Source: Pardosa pseudoannulata (lineage: Eukaryota; Arthropoda; Arachnida; Araneae; Lycosidae). From it: a DNA stretch of 64,000 nt. The stretch is from contig CM063508.1 of assembly GCA_032207245.1 (NCBI GenBank), positions 189,494,096 through 189,558,095 on the forward strand, written 5' to 3'. The notes under the pieces are model-generated. The model made no database searches, had not been told where the DNA came from, and saw only the letters and a list, made by a program, of their open reading frames with translations. Below are positions 27,851 through 38,997 of the stretch, one piece after another. Position 1 is the stretch's first letter. Each line of letters opens with the position of its first letter. A program made the translations under genes and the position numbers.

Positions 27851-30800
27851 ATTGAATAATATATGGGCGTGTAGGTCTTTTAAAGACGAACACACACATA
27901 ACACATTTGTTAGATTTTAACATCATTTAAACACTGTTATGTCGTGCCTTCTGTTTTAAGAAGATTTTTAGAATATTTTTCACAGTATTTTCAGATGGGG
28001 ACACTCAAAAAGCCCTTTCAATTCTGTTAAAACATTGAATATTATATATGGGCACCCCTACACATCCGATCTAGGAGTAGTTACTCTCTTCAAGACGAAC
28101 ACGCACATACCACATTAGTTAGACTTTAACAATATTTAAATACTGTTATGTCGTGCCTTCTGTTTTAAGAAGATTTTTAGAATATTTTTCACAGTATTTT
28201 CAGATGGGGACACTCAAAAAGCCCTTTCAATTCTGTTAAAACATTGAATATTATATATGGGCGGGTAGGTCTCTTCAAGACAATCACGCACATACCACAT
28301 TTGTTAGACTTTAATAATATTTAAATACTGTTGTGTCGTGCCTTCTGTTTTACGAAGATTTTTAGAATATTTTTCACAGTATTTTCCGATTGTCACACTC
28401 AAAAAGCCCTTTCAAATCTGTTAAAACATTGAATATTATATATGATCGTGTAGGTCTCCTCAAGACAAACACGCACATACCACATTTGTTAGACTTTATC
28501 ATTATTTAAATACTGTTATATCGTGCCTTCTGTTTTAAGAAGATTTTTAGAATATTTTTCACAGTATTTTCAGATGGGGACACTCAAAAAGCCCTTTCAA
28601 TTCTGTTAAAACATTGAATATTATATATGGGCGTGTAGGTCTCTTCAAGACGAACACGCACATACCACATTTGTTAGACTTTAACATTATTTAAATACTG
28701 TTATGTCGTGCCTTCTGTTTTAAGAAGATTTTTAGAATATTTTTCACAGTATTTTCAGATGGGGACACTCAAAAAGCCCTTTCAATTCTGTTAAAACATT
28801 GAATATTATATATGGGCGTGTAGGTCTCTTCAAGACGAACACGCACATACCACATTTGTTAGACTTTCATATCATTTAAATACTGTTATGTCGTGCCTTC
28901 TGTTTTAAGAAGATTTTTAGAATATTTTTCACAGTATTTTCAGATGGGGACGCTCAAAAAGCCCTTTCAATTCTGTTAAAACATTGAATATTATATATGG
29001 GCGTGTAGGTCTGTTCAAGACGAAAACGCACATACCACATTTGTTAGACTTTCATATGATTTAAATACAGTTATGTCGTGCCTTCTGTTTTAAGAAGATT
29101 TTTAGAATATTTTTCACAGTATTTTCAGATGGGGACACTCAAAAAGCCCTTTCAATTCTGTTAAAACATTGAATATTATATATGGGCGTGTAGGTCTCCT
29201 CAAGACGAACACGCACATACCACATTTGTTAGACTTTAACATCATTTAAATACTGTTATGTCGTGCGTTCTGTTTTAAGAAGATTTTTAGAATATTTTTC
29301 ACAGTATTTTCAGATGGGGACACTCAAAAAGCCCTTTCAATTCTGTTAAAACATTGAATATTATATATGGGCGTGTAGGTCTCTTCAAGACGAACACGCA
29401 CATACCACATTTGTTAGACTTTAACATCATTTAAATACTGTTATGTCGTGCCTTCTGTTTTAAGAAGATTTTTAGAATATTTTTCACAGTATTTTCAGAT
29501 GGGGACACTCAAAAAGCCCTTTCAATTCTGTTAAAACATTGAATATTATATATGGGCGGGTAGGTCTCTTCAAGACAATCACGCACATACCACATTTGTT
29601 AGACTTTAATAATATTTAAATACTGTTATGTCGTGCCTTCTGTTTTAAGAAGATTTTTAGAATATTTTTCACAGTATTTTCAGATGGGGACGCTCAAAAA
29701 GCCCTTTCAATTCTGTTAAAACATTGAATATTATATATGGGCGTGTAGGTCTCTTCAAGACGAACATGCACATACCACATTTGTTAGATTTTAACATTAT
29801 TTAAATACTGTTATGTCGTGCCTTCTGTTTTAAGAAGATTTTTAGAATATTTTTCACAGTATTTTCAGATGGGGACACTCAAAAAGCCCTTTCAATTCTG
29901 TTAAAACATTGAATATTATATATGGGCGTGTAGGTCTCTTCAAGACGAACACGCACATACCACATTTGTTAGACTTTAACATCATTTAAATAGCCTTATG
30001 TCGTGCCTTCTGTTTTAAGAAGATTTTTAGAATATTTTTCACAGTATTTTCAGATGGGGACACTCAAAAAGCCCTTTCAATTCTGTTAAAACATTGAATA
30101 TTATATATGGGCGTGTAGGTCTCTTCAAGACGAACACGCACATACCACATTTGTTAGACTTTAACATCATTTAAACACTGTTATGTCGTGCCTTCTGTTT
30201 TAAGAAGATTTTTAGAATATTTTTCACAGTATTTTCAGATGGGGACACTCAAAAAGCCCTTTCAATTCTGTTAAAACATTGAATATTATATATGGGCGTG
30301 TAGGTCTCTTCAAGACGAACACGCACATACCACATTTGTTAGACTTTATCATTATTTAAATACTGTTATATCGTGCCTTCTGTTTTAAGAAGATTTTTAG
30401 AATATTTTTCACAGTATTTTCAGATGGGGACACTCAAAAAGCCCTTTCAATTCTGTTAAAACATTGAATATTATATATGGGCGTGTAGGTCTCTTCAAGA
30501 CGAACACGCACATACCACATTTGTTAGACTTTCATATGATTTAAATACAGTTATGTCGTGCCTTCTGTTTTAAGAAGATTTTTAGAATATTTTTCACAGT
30601 ATTTTCAGATGGGGACACTCAAAAAGCCCTTTCAAGCCTTTTAAAACATTGAATATTATATATGGGCGTGTAGGTCTCTTCAAGACGAACACGCACATAC
30701 CACATTTGTTAGACTTTAACATCATTTAAACACTGTTATGACGTGCCTTCTGTTTTAAGAAAATTTTTAGAATATTTTTCACAGTATTTTCAGATGGGGA

Positions 30801-33800
30801 CACTCAAAAAGCCCTTTCAATTCTGTTAAAACATTGAATATTATATATGGGCGTGTAGGTCTCTTCAAGACGAACACGCACATACCACATTTGTTAGACT
30901 TTAATATCATTTAAATACTGTTATGTCGTGCCTTCTGTTTTAAGAAGATTTTTAGAATATTTTTCACAGTATTTTCAGATGGGGACACTCAAAAAGCCCT
31001 TTCAATTCTGTTAAAACATTGAATAATATATATGGGCGTGTAGGTCTCTTTAAGACGAACATGCACATACCACATTTGTTAGACTTTCATATCATTAAAA
31101 TACTGTTATGTCGTGCCTTCTGTTTTAAGAAGATTTTTAGAATATTTTTCACAGTATTTTCAAATGGGGATACTCAAAAAGCCCTTTCAATTCTGTTAAA
31201 ACATTGAATATTATATATGGGCATTTAGGTGTGTTCAAGACAAACACGCACATACCACATTTGTTAGACTTTCATATCATTTAAATACTGTTATGTCGTG
31301 CCTTCTGTTTTAAGAAGATTTTTAGAATATTTTTCACAGTATTTTCAGATGGGGACACTCAAAAAGCCCTTTCAATTCTGTTAAAACATTGAATATTATA
31401 TATGGGCGTGTAGGTCCCTTCAAGACGAACACGCACATACCACATTTGTTAGACTTTAACATTATTTAAATACTGTTATATCGTGCCTTCTGTTTTAAGA
31501 AGATTTTTAGAATATTTTTCACAGTATTTTCAGATGGGGACACTCAAAAAGCCCTTTCAATTCTGTTAAAACATTGAATATTATATATGGGCGTGTAGGT
31601 CTCTTCAAGACGAACACGCACATACCACATTTGTTAGACTTTCATATCATTTAAATACTGTTATGTCGTGCCTTCTGTTTTAAGAAGATTTTTAGAATAT
31701 TTTTCACAGTATTTTCAGATGGGGACACTCAAAAAGCCCTTTCAATTCTGTTAAAACATTGAATATTATATATGGGCGTGTAGGTCTCTTCAAGACGAAC
31801 ACGCACATACCACATTTGTTAGACTTTAACATTATTTAAATACTGTTATGTCGTGCCTTCTGTTTTAAGAAGATTTTTAGAATATTTTTCACCGTATTTT
31901 CAGATGGGGACACTCAAAAAGCCCTTTCAATTCTGTTAAAACATTGAATATTATATATGGGCGTGTAGGTCTGTTCAAGACGAACACGCACATACCACAT
32001 TTGTTAGACTTTAACATCATTTAAATACTGTTATGTCGTGCCTTCTGTTTTAAGAAGATTTTTAGAATATTTTTCACAGTATTTTCAGATGGGGACACTC
32101 AAAAAGCCCTTTCAAATCTGTTAAAACATTGAATATTATATATGATCGTGTAGGTCTCCTCAAGACAAACACGCACATACCACATTTGTTACACTTTATC
32201 ATTATTTAAAAACTGTTATATCGTGCCTTCTGTTTTAAGAAGATTTTTAGAATATTTTTCACAGTATTTTCAGATGGGGACGCTCAAAAAGCCCTTTCAA
32301 TTCTGTTAAAACATTGAATATTATATATGGGCGTGTAGGTTTCTTCAAGAGAATCACGCACATACCACATTTCTTAGATTTTAACATTATTTAAATACTG
32401 TTATGTCGTGCCTTCTGTTTTAAGAAGATTTTTAGAATATTTTTCACCGTATTTTCAGATGGGGACACTCAAAAAGCCCTTTCAATTCTGTTAAAACATT
32501 GAATATTATATATGGGCGTGTAGGTCTGTTCAAGACGAACACGCACATACCACATTTGTTAGACTTTCATATCATTTAAATACAGTTATGTCAATCCTTC
32601 TGTTTTCAGAAGATTTTTAGAATATTTTTCACAGTATTTTCAGATGGGGACACTCAAAAAGCCCTTTCAATTCTGTTAAAACATTGAATATTATATATGG
32701 GCGTGTAGGTCTCCTCAAGACGAACACGAATATACCACATTTGTTAGACTTTAACATTATTTAAATACTGTTATATCGTGCCTTCTGTTTTCAGAACATT
32801 TTTAGAATATTTTTCACAGTATTTTCAGATGGAGACACTCAAAAAGCCCTTTCAATTCTGTTAAAACATTGAATATTATATATGGGCTTGTAGGTCTCTT
32901 CAAGACGACCACGCACATACCACATTTGTTAGACTTTAACATCATTTAAATACTGTTATGTCGTGCCTTCTGTTTTAAGAAGATTTTTAGAATATTTTTC
33001 ACAGTATTTTCAGATGGGGACACTCAAAAAGCCCTTTCAATTCTGTTAAAACATTGAATATTATATATGGGCGTGTAGGTCTCTTCAAGACGAACACGCA
33101 CATACCACATTTGTTAGACTTTAACATCATTTAAACAATGTTATGTCGTGCCTTCTGTTTTAAGAAGATTTTTAGAATATTTTTCACAGTATTTTCAGAT
33201 GGGGACACTCAAAAAGCCCTTTCAATTCTGTTAAAACATTGAATATTATATATGGGCGTGTAGGTCTCTTCAAGACGAACACGCACATACCACATTTGTT
33301 AGACTTTAACATCATTTAAATACTGTTATGTCGTGCCTTCTGTTTTAAGAAGATTTTTAGAATATTTTTCACAGTATTTTCAGATGGGGACACTCAAAAA
33401 GCCCTTTCAATTCTGTTAAAACATTGAATATTATATATGGGCGTGTAGGTCTGTTCAAGACGAACACGCACATACCACATTTGTTAGACTTTCATATCAT
33501 TTAAATACAGTTATGTCAATCCTTCTGTTTTCAGAAGATTTTTAGAATATTTTTCACAGTATTTTCAGATGGGGACACTCAAAAAGCCCTTTCAATTCTG
33601 TTAAAACATTGAATATTATATATGGGCGTGTAGGTCTCTTCAAGACGAACACGCACATACCACATTTGTTAGACTTTAACATTATTTAAATACTGTTATG
33701 TCGTGCCTTCTGTTTTAAGAAGATTTTTAGAATATTTTTCACAGTATTTTCAGATGGAGACACTCAAAAAGCCCTTTCAATTCTGTTAAAACATTGAATA

Positions 33801-35545
33801 TTATATATGGGCGTGTAGGTCTCTTCAAGACGAACACGCACATACCACATTTGTTAGACTTTAACATCATTTAAATACTGTTATGTCGTGCCTTCTGTTT
33901 TAAGAAGATTTTTAGAATATTTTTCACAGTATTTTCAGATGGGGACACTCAAAAAGCCCTTTCAATTCTGTTAAAACATTGAATATTATATATGGGCGTG
34001 TAGGTTCAAGACGAACACGCACATACCACATTTGTTAGACTTTAACTATCATTTAAACTATGTTATGTCGTGCCTTCTGTTTTAAGAAGATTTTTAGAAT
34101 ATTTTTCACAGTATTTTCAGATGGGGACACTCAAAAAGCCCTTTCAATTCTGTTAAAACATTGAATATTATATATGGGCGTGTAGGTCTCTTCAAGACGA
34201 ACACGCACATACCACATTTGTTAGACTTTAACATCATTTAAATACTGTTATGTCGTGCCTTCTGTTTTAAGAAGATTTTTAGAATATTTTTCACAGTATT
34301 TTCAGATGGGGACACTCAAAAAGCCCTTTCAATTCTGTTAAAACATTGAATATTATATATGGGCGTGTAGGTCTCTTCAAGACGAACACGCACATACCAC
34401 ATTTGTTAGACTTTAACATTTAAATACTGTTATGTCGTGCCTTCTGTTTTAAGAAGATTTTTAGAATATTTTTCACAGTATTTTCAGATGGGGACACTCA
34501 AAAAGCCCTTTCAATTCTGTTAAAACATTGAATAATATATGGGCGTGTAGGTCTCTTCAAGACGAACACGCACATACCACATTTGTTAGACTTTAACATC
34601 ATTTAAATACTGTTATGTCGTGCCTTCTGTTTTAAGAAGATTTTTAGAATATTTTTCACAGTATTTTCAGATGGGGACACTCAAAAAGCCCTTTCAATTC
34701 TGTTAAAACATTGAATATTATATATGGGCGTGTAGGTCTCTTCAAGACGAACACGCACATACCACATTTGTTAGACTTTAACATCATTTAAATACTGTTA
34801 TGTCGTGCCTTCTGTTTTAAGAAGATTTTTAGAATATTTTTCACAGTATTTTCAGATGGGGACACTCAAAAAGCCCTTTCAATTCTGTTAAAACATTGAA
34901 TATTATATATGGGCGTGTAGGTCTCTTCAAGACGAACACGCACATACCACATTTGTTAGACTTTAACATCATTTAAATACTGTTATGTCGTGCCTTCTGT
35001 TTTAAGAAGATTTTTAGAATATTTTTCACAGTATTTTCAGATGGGGACACTCAAAAAGCCCTTTCAATTCTGTTAAAACATTGAATATTATATATGGGCG
35101 TGTAGGTCTCTTCAAGACGAACACGCACATACCACATTTGTTAGACTTTAACATCATTTAAATACTGTTATGTCGTGCCTTCTGTTTTAAGAAGATTTTT
35201 AGAATATTTTTCACAGTATTTTCAGATGGGGACACTCAAAAAGCCCTTTCAATTCTGTTAAAACATTGAATATTATATATGGGCGTGTAGGTCTCTTCAA
35301 GACGAACACGCACATACCACATTTGTTAGACTTTAATTTCATTTAAAAATGTTATGTCGTGCCTTCTGTTTTAAGAATTTTTAGAATATTTTTCACAGTA
35401 TTTTCAGATGGGGACACTCAAAAAGCCCTTTCAATTCTGTTAAAACATTGAATATTATATATGGGCGTGTAGGTCTCTTCAAGACGAACACGCACATACC
35501 ACATTTGTTAGACTTTAACATCATTTAAATACTGTATGTAATACT
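27851..35545. repeat. 185-bp satellite array, domain B (left part)
   Basis: This continues the same 185-bp array in the same orientation, about 41 monomers, but most copies read TTTAAATACTGTTATG rather than TTTAAACAATGTTATG. New linked variants appear: GACTTTCATATCATTTAAAT, AATAGCCTTATG (~29,990), GTAGGTCTGTTCAAG, GAGAATCACGC and GACGCTCAAAAA. The same variants recur beyond the island (AATAGCCTTATG near 40,107 and 41,032), which shows that both sides belong to one array. The ~27,540-28,500 boundary with domain A has above-average divergence. The last monomers before 35,545 carry small deletions (near 34,005, 34,415, 34,535 and 35,377). Confidence 0.95.
28053..28087. other. Foreign ~35-bp replacement in a satellite monomer
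   Basis: After TATATATGGGC the expected GTGTAGGT is replaced by a short non-satellite sequence containing CCCCTACACATCCGATCT and then AGGAGTAGTTACT, before the monomer resumes at CTCTTCAAGACG. It occurs once in the array. It lies at the domain A/B transition. Confidence 0.8.
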
Positions 35546-35571
35546 GTAGAATATTTTTAAGTATTTTTCAG

Positions 35572-35932
35572 GCGGTCAAAGACGGACACAGAAATTGAAT
35601 TTTAACAGGAATGGATCAGGCCCGCCATGCAGAAAAGGACATTTTTTTCGTGGTCGAAAACTTGATATTATTGCCCTCAAGAAGAAAAGAGAATTTTTCA
35701 CAACACATTCTTCACATGAGACCGAGAAATGTTTCCGCTCGCACGATTTACTTTTTGTCCTCTTATTTGAGCCCTTTTATGATTCGTGTAAATATGTTTT
35801 ACAAATCTTATTATTATGTTAGAGAGTTTTCACAGTGTTTCATTGTCGGCCACATCAAAGCGAACCCAAATCTGTTCCAGTAAAAATAGGTGCATGTAGA
35901 ACGTTTCAAGACGAAAGTGCAGCCACGCGCGA
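35572..35932 (+). repeat. LTR-like direct repeat, left copy
   Basis: It matches the right copy at 38,562-38,996 along its length. Shared blocks in order are GCGGTCA.AGACGGACA, GCAGAAAAG, CGAAAACTTGA, GAGACCGAGA, TTTCCGCTCG, CACGATTTACTTTTTGTCCT, TTCATTGTCGGCCACAT, AAGCGAACCCAA, CTGTTCCAGTAAAAATAGG and GAAAGTGCAGCC. The left copy is shorter through several internal deletions and starts abruptly after a satellite scrap (GTATTTTTCAG). The open frames at 35,595-35,883 lie inside this repeat and are not recognised as protein-coding. Confidence 0.8.
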
Positions 35933-36030
35933 TCATTAAAACTTTATAGACGTGCATCTGTGGCCAGTTGAATCTTCAAGTCAGAGATTTAGAATAGCGA
36001 ACAGCATTACAGAGAGTTCAATGGACAGCA
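35885..36030 (+). repeat. Diverged satellite-like segment after the left repeat copy
   Basis: Colinear matches to the 185-bp monomer run through this stretch: TGTAG..C.TTTCAAGACGAA, ATTAAAACTTTA, GACGTGC-ATCTGT, AGATTTAGAATA and CAGCATTACAGA. In the monomer these correspond to TGTAGGTCTCTTCAAGACGA, the TTTAA block, GACGTGCCATCTGT, GATTTTTAGAATA and CAGTATTTTCAGA. Identity is low and indels are present, so this is an old relative rather than a member of the homogenised array. The match was made by eye. Confidence 0.45.
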
Positions 36031-36550
36031 GAAAGCGAACAAAGCGTGCTACCAGCAATGCGACAGCATTGAACATATGACGGAAGCTACCGAAAAACAC
36101 CACAAACCAAGCATGTTTTGCAAATAGATGCATGAATTTTCTTGTTTTGTTTCTCTTCTTTTGTTGATTTGGGGTGCAATAAAACTCGCGAATCTGTTAA
36201 AGATATGATTTTGTATATGATTAGGTGCTCTCTTAATTGCACAAAAGTTTATTTTTAGAACTTTAATAAGTTATTCGGTGTTATCAGGGTAAATGTGCAT
36301 AAGAAGATTTTTTTTATTTGGTTCTTAGTATTTTTGTTAGTTCATTATACTGTATTTTTTATCTCTGTAAAGTTTGAAACTTTTTTTGTTTTGGTTTATT
36401 TCTTTTACGGGTCATTAAGTGCATTTTGAAGATGGCATTTTTAATGAGAGAAAAGAAAGAATATTTGTTCACGAGAGATATGTAAGATTAACAACGAAAA
36501 TACATGAAGACTCGATTTGAGTGAATTTTGATGAGAACATTAAAAATGTA
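36031..36550. other. AT-rich island interior, no gene recognised
   Basis: This is AT-rich sequence between the left repeat copy and the Gag-like stretch. It contains T-rich tracts (for example around 36,310 and 36,355) and no long open frame. If the island is an LTR element this would be its leader, but I could not identify a tRNA primer-binding site. Confidence 0.4.
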
Positions 36551-36556
36551 GATTAA

Positions 36557-36751
36557 ACAGGACGTGAAGAGAGAGAACAGGAAGAGAGGGATAAAAACAG
36601 GGCCCACGAATTAGAAATGGAAAGGCTAAGGGTGAAAGCATTGGAAACTGAGAGAGCAATGGGAAACAGAAGCAGTTTTAGCAGTAATGACGGGAGTAGT
36701 CGGGAAAAATCGGTGGACGAAATAATTCGTACCATACGATTATCACGGTAG
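36557..36751 (+). pseudogene. Gag-like charged helical fragment
   Basis: A 64-codon open stretch on the plus strand, with a stop just upstream (36,554) and one ending it (36,749-36,751). It reads as a highly charged, probably alpha-helical peptide: GREEREQEERDKNRAHELE, then MERLRVKALETERA, then a Ser/Asn-rich linker and EKSVDEIIRTIRL. Arg/Glu-rich coiled stretches followed by a Ser-rich linker are common in the N-terminal Gag region of arthropod Ty3/gypsy elements, and its place after the left repeat fits that. It has no in-frame start and no neighbouring open frame, so it is a relic. The assignment rests on style and position, not on a diagnostic motif. Confidence 0.4.
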
Positions 36752-36837
36752 GTTTAAACAATAATTTCTTTTTTAGTAGAGAAAGCATTTTCTTTAAAAA
36801 GTAGCAGATGAGCTAAAGGTGAGAATTTTTGTTAGTC

Positions 36838-36990
36838 TTTTGGGAGAAAAAAGCTTTATTCTCTGTTAAAACTGAATATTATAAGTGGAGGTGTTCAAGA
36901 ATTGACCCTCAAGCTTGTAAAAAATTTTAAAACTATGTCGTGCGACGAAAAACTGCAATATTTCACGTTGAGGGACACTATTGTAAAATG
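36838..36990 (+). repeat. Diverged satellite monomer inside the island
   Basis: About 150 bp is colinear with the satellite monomer. In order: AAAAAAGCTTTATTCTCTGT against AAAAAGCCCTTTCAATTCTG, then TAAAACTGAATATTATA, GTGTTCAAGA, TTTAAAACTATGTCGTGC, AATATTTCAC and GGGACACT. The order matches the monomer exactly, but the unit is shorter and heavily substituted. It is therefore a fossil copy, or a progenitor, lying about 1.3 kb inside the island and well away from the array edges. Confidence 0.6.
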
Positions 36991-38420
36991 AGGGTGCACA
37001 TGATTTTGAAACGGTCAATCAATTGATTTTTAGCTAAAATATGTCCACTTTATGAGGAAACTCTTCTCATATTCTCGTGATAAAAATTGGTTTAAGAAAG
37101 CGTTAGCTCAGAAACGACCAGTTTTTTATCTGCAAAAAGTTATTTCGAAAATGAGTGAACTGATAAGGAGAGATAGTGACCGAGGGAAAATGTCAAAGAA
37201 AGAGAGACTGCTTCTGTGTTAACATCTCAAAAGGGACTGTCCGAACGGGCATTGAAAGACGAAACAGAGCATACCGGCCATCAATTGCTTCGCTTTTCGA
37301 ACATTATGAAAACTGTCCGAAAGTGGATTTCGAAAGAACCAAAGTAATAAAGATATTTAATAGGGCCACTGAAATGGAAACGGATGGGTACAAAAAGAAT
37401 GAAAGAAAGCCCTTTGATGTAGAGGAAACAAAGAAAGATTTGTTATCGCGAGTGTCTCTTCCCTGGACGATGTGATAACGCAATTAACAATACGTAAACG
37501 TTAAATAAACGGAACCCGTTAAGTTTTTTTTGAGATGGGGAGAAAATAACTGTCATAATGATATATTGGGGAAAGGCAGTTTTAAGAACGAATAGTATAC
37601 CTGAAAGTTTTTTACCACCATTTAAAATGTAGTCAGAGCCATTGTTTTAATGAGATAATTTTGTTTCCCAGTAGTATCGGGGCTAAAAATTTTAAACGTG
37701 TTAATAGATATTATGAAAACAGTTAAAGGGGAGTTGAACTTAAATGTAAACCAAACACGAAAATGAATACTAATGTAATAATGGATAGAGTAAAGGTAAG
37801 AAAAGATATGGGCACACAGGTTTTTAAGTCTGCAGAAAAGGGAATTTCAAAAACGGGGCTCAAAAATGCCCACCGTTAAAGTTGATGGGGAAGACAAGGT
37901 CCTTAGAGAAAGTAAAGCTACTGGATTTTAATCGCACTAAAAAATAAGAAGGAAGTGAGCCGAGACTCGTTTGGGGAATGCCTTCATAATAAAACAGAAT
38001 TCAAACCAATGGTTTCGGATCCCGAAAGTTGGAAAATGGACACCATTGAGACATAGAACATTTTTCTTCTGTCAAAATTCAAAATATGGGTTGAAAGGCA
38101 GAGAAGGCACGGAACATATTCATTTAAAACACGTCAAATATCACGGCCGGATGCCTTATGCATCTCTCTGTAAGCATGATATAAAGATTGCATTGTTAAT
38201 TTTTTCAGTATTTTTTTCGTGTAGAAATAAGAATATGTGTATTTTTATGTGTAGGAAATAATATGTGAAATTTTATTGCAGTTTATTTTTTTCATTGGTA
38301 GGAGATTTTTCTCAGTAATTTGTTTCAGTGAGGTGAATTTTATGCATGTTAGTTTTTGGCCTGTAAATAGTTTTGTGAGAATTGAAGATTTTATAGTCTT
38401 GTTTCCCTTGCACCTCAACC
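36991..38420. other. Island interior, broken reading frames
   Basis: No domain could be recognised. Two plus-strand open stretches exist, 37,176-37,475 (99 codons) and 37,971-38,261 (96 codons). A competing frame near 37,188-37,346 reads NVKERETASVLTSQKGLSER and continues to an HQLLRFSNIMKTVRKW-like segment before a stop. Competing frames of this kind suggest a decayed polyprotein region, but no catalytic motif of protease, reverse transcriptase or integrase is visible. Confidence 0.35.
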
Positions 38421-38422
38421 AC

Positions 38423-38434
38423 GGGGGAGGAAAA
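38423..38434 (+). other. Candidate polypurine tract
   Basis: GGGGGAGGAAAA is immediately followed by TG, the usual layout of a plus-strand primer just before the 3' LTR of a retrotransposon. If it is real, the right LTR would begin at 38,435, about 127 bp upstream of where similarity to the left copy starts, and the left copy would be 5'-truncated. Confidence 0.4.
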
Positions 38435-38561
38435 TGAAATTTGTGCGTCTTGAGTCTCGTTAATGTGGATTGATTTAGCCTGTTTGACAGGCATTCAATC
38501 GTGTAGAACGTTTATACTAGACTCAAGACTCGAGTTGGTTTTACATGGCCCCTGGATTTTG

Positions 38562-38996
38562 CGGCGGTCAGAGACGGACAGAAGGAGGGTTGGCAACACA
38601 GGAGCCATGGATGCCACCCCCACAGCTGCAGAAAAGAACTTTTTTCCCGTGGAGGCGAAAACTTGACCGATAATTCAGCCCTCACGAGGAGGGGAGAAAA
38701 GAGAGATGCCCTGTCGGTGCGACGAAAAACGGACATTCTTCGGAAAGCAGTAGAGACCGAGAGAGGGGTTTCCGCTCGGCACGATTTACTTTTTGTCCTC
38801 GGTCTATTTGAGCCCTGTTTGGGTATGATTTGCGTTGTAAATATGTTTTGACAAATCTTATTAATAAATGTTTAGCCAAGAGTTTTGTCGCTGCTGTGCT
38901 TCATTGTCGGCCACATAGGCCTTAAGCGAACCCAAGATACCTGTTCCAGTAAAAATAGGCGTGCAGACTCCGAAAGTGCAGCCGGGGACGCGCGAG
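38562..38996 (+). repeat. LTR-like direct repeat, right copy
   Basis: This is the longer and GC-richer copy of the repeat seen at 35,572-35,932. It keeps segments lost from the left copy, for example around 38,590-38,625 and 38,690-38,745. It includes a possible polyadenylation signal AATAAA near 38,863. It ends at GGGGACGCGCGAGG, and satellite resumes at once with CGCTGTTATGTCGTGCC. The open frames on both strands within it show no recognisable protein. Confidence 0.8.
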
Positions 38997-38997
38997 G

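Larger units (their letters stand above)
35546..38997. mobile_element. Mosaic island in satellite: decayed LTR-retrotransposon-like element
   Basis: A 3.45-kb block with different composition interrupts the satellite. It carries two diverged direct copies of one sequence (35,572-35,932 and 38,562-38,996), a charged Gag-like open stretch (36,557-36,751), and a polypurine run (38,423-38,434) upstream of the second copy. That layout is expected for an LTR retrotransposon. Against a simple insertion, no clean target duplication was found, no reverse transcriptase or integrase motif was recognised, and satellite-like segments follow the end of both repeat copies. It may instead be an old mosaic in which element and satellite have recombined. 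The internal reading frames are broken throughout. Confidence 0.6.

Noticed and set aside
38512..38879. Several 60- to 75-codon frames on both strands
   Set aside because: They lie in the LTR-like repeat; their equivalents are not open in the left copy, so there is no sign of coding constraint.
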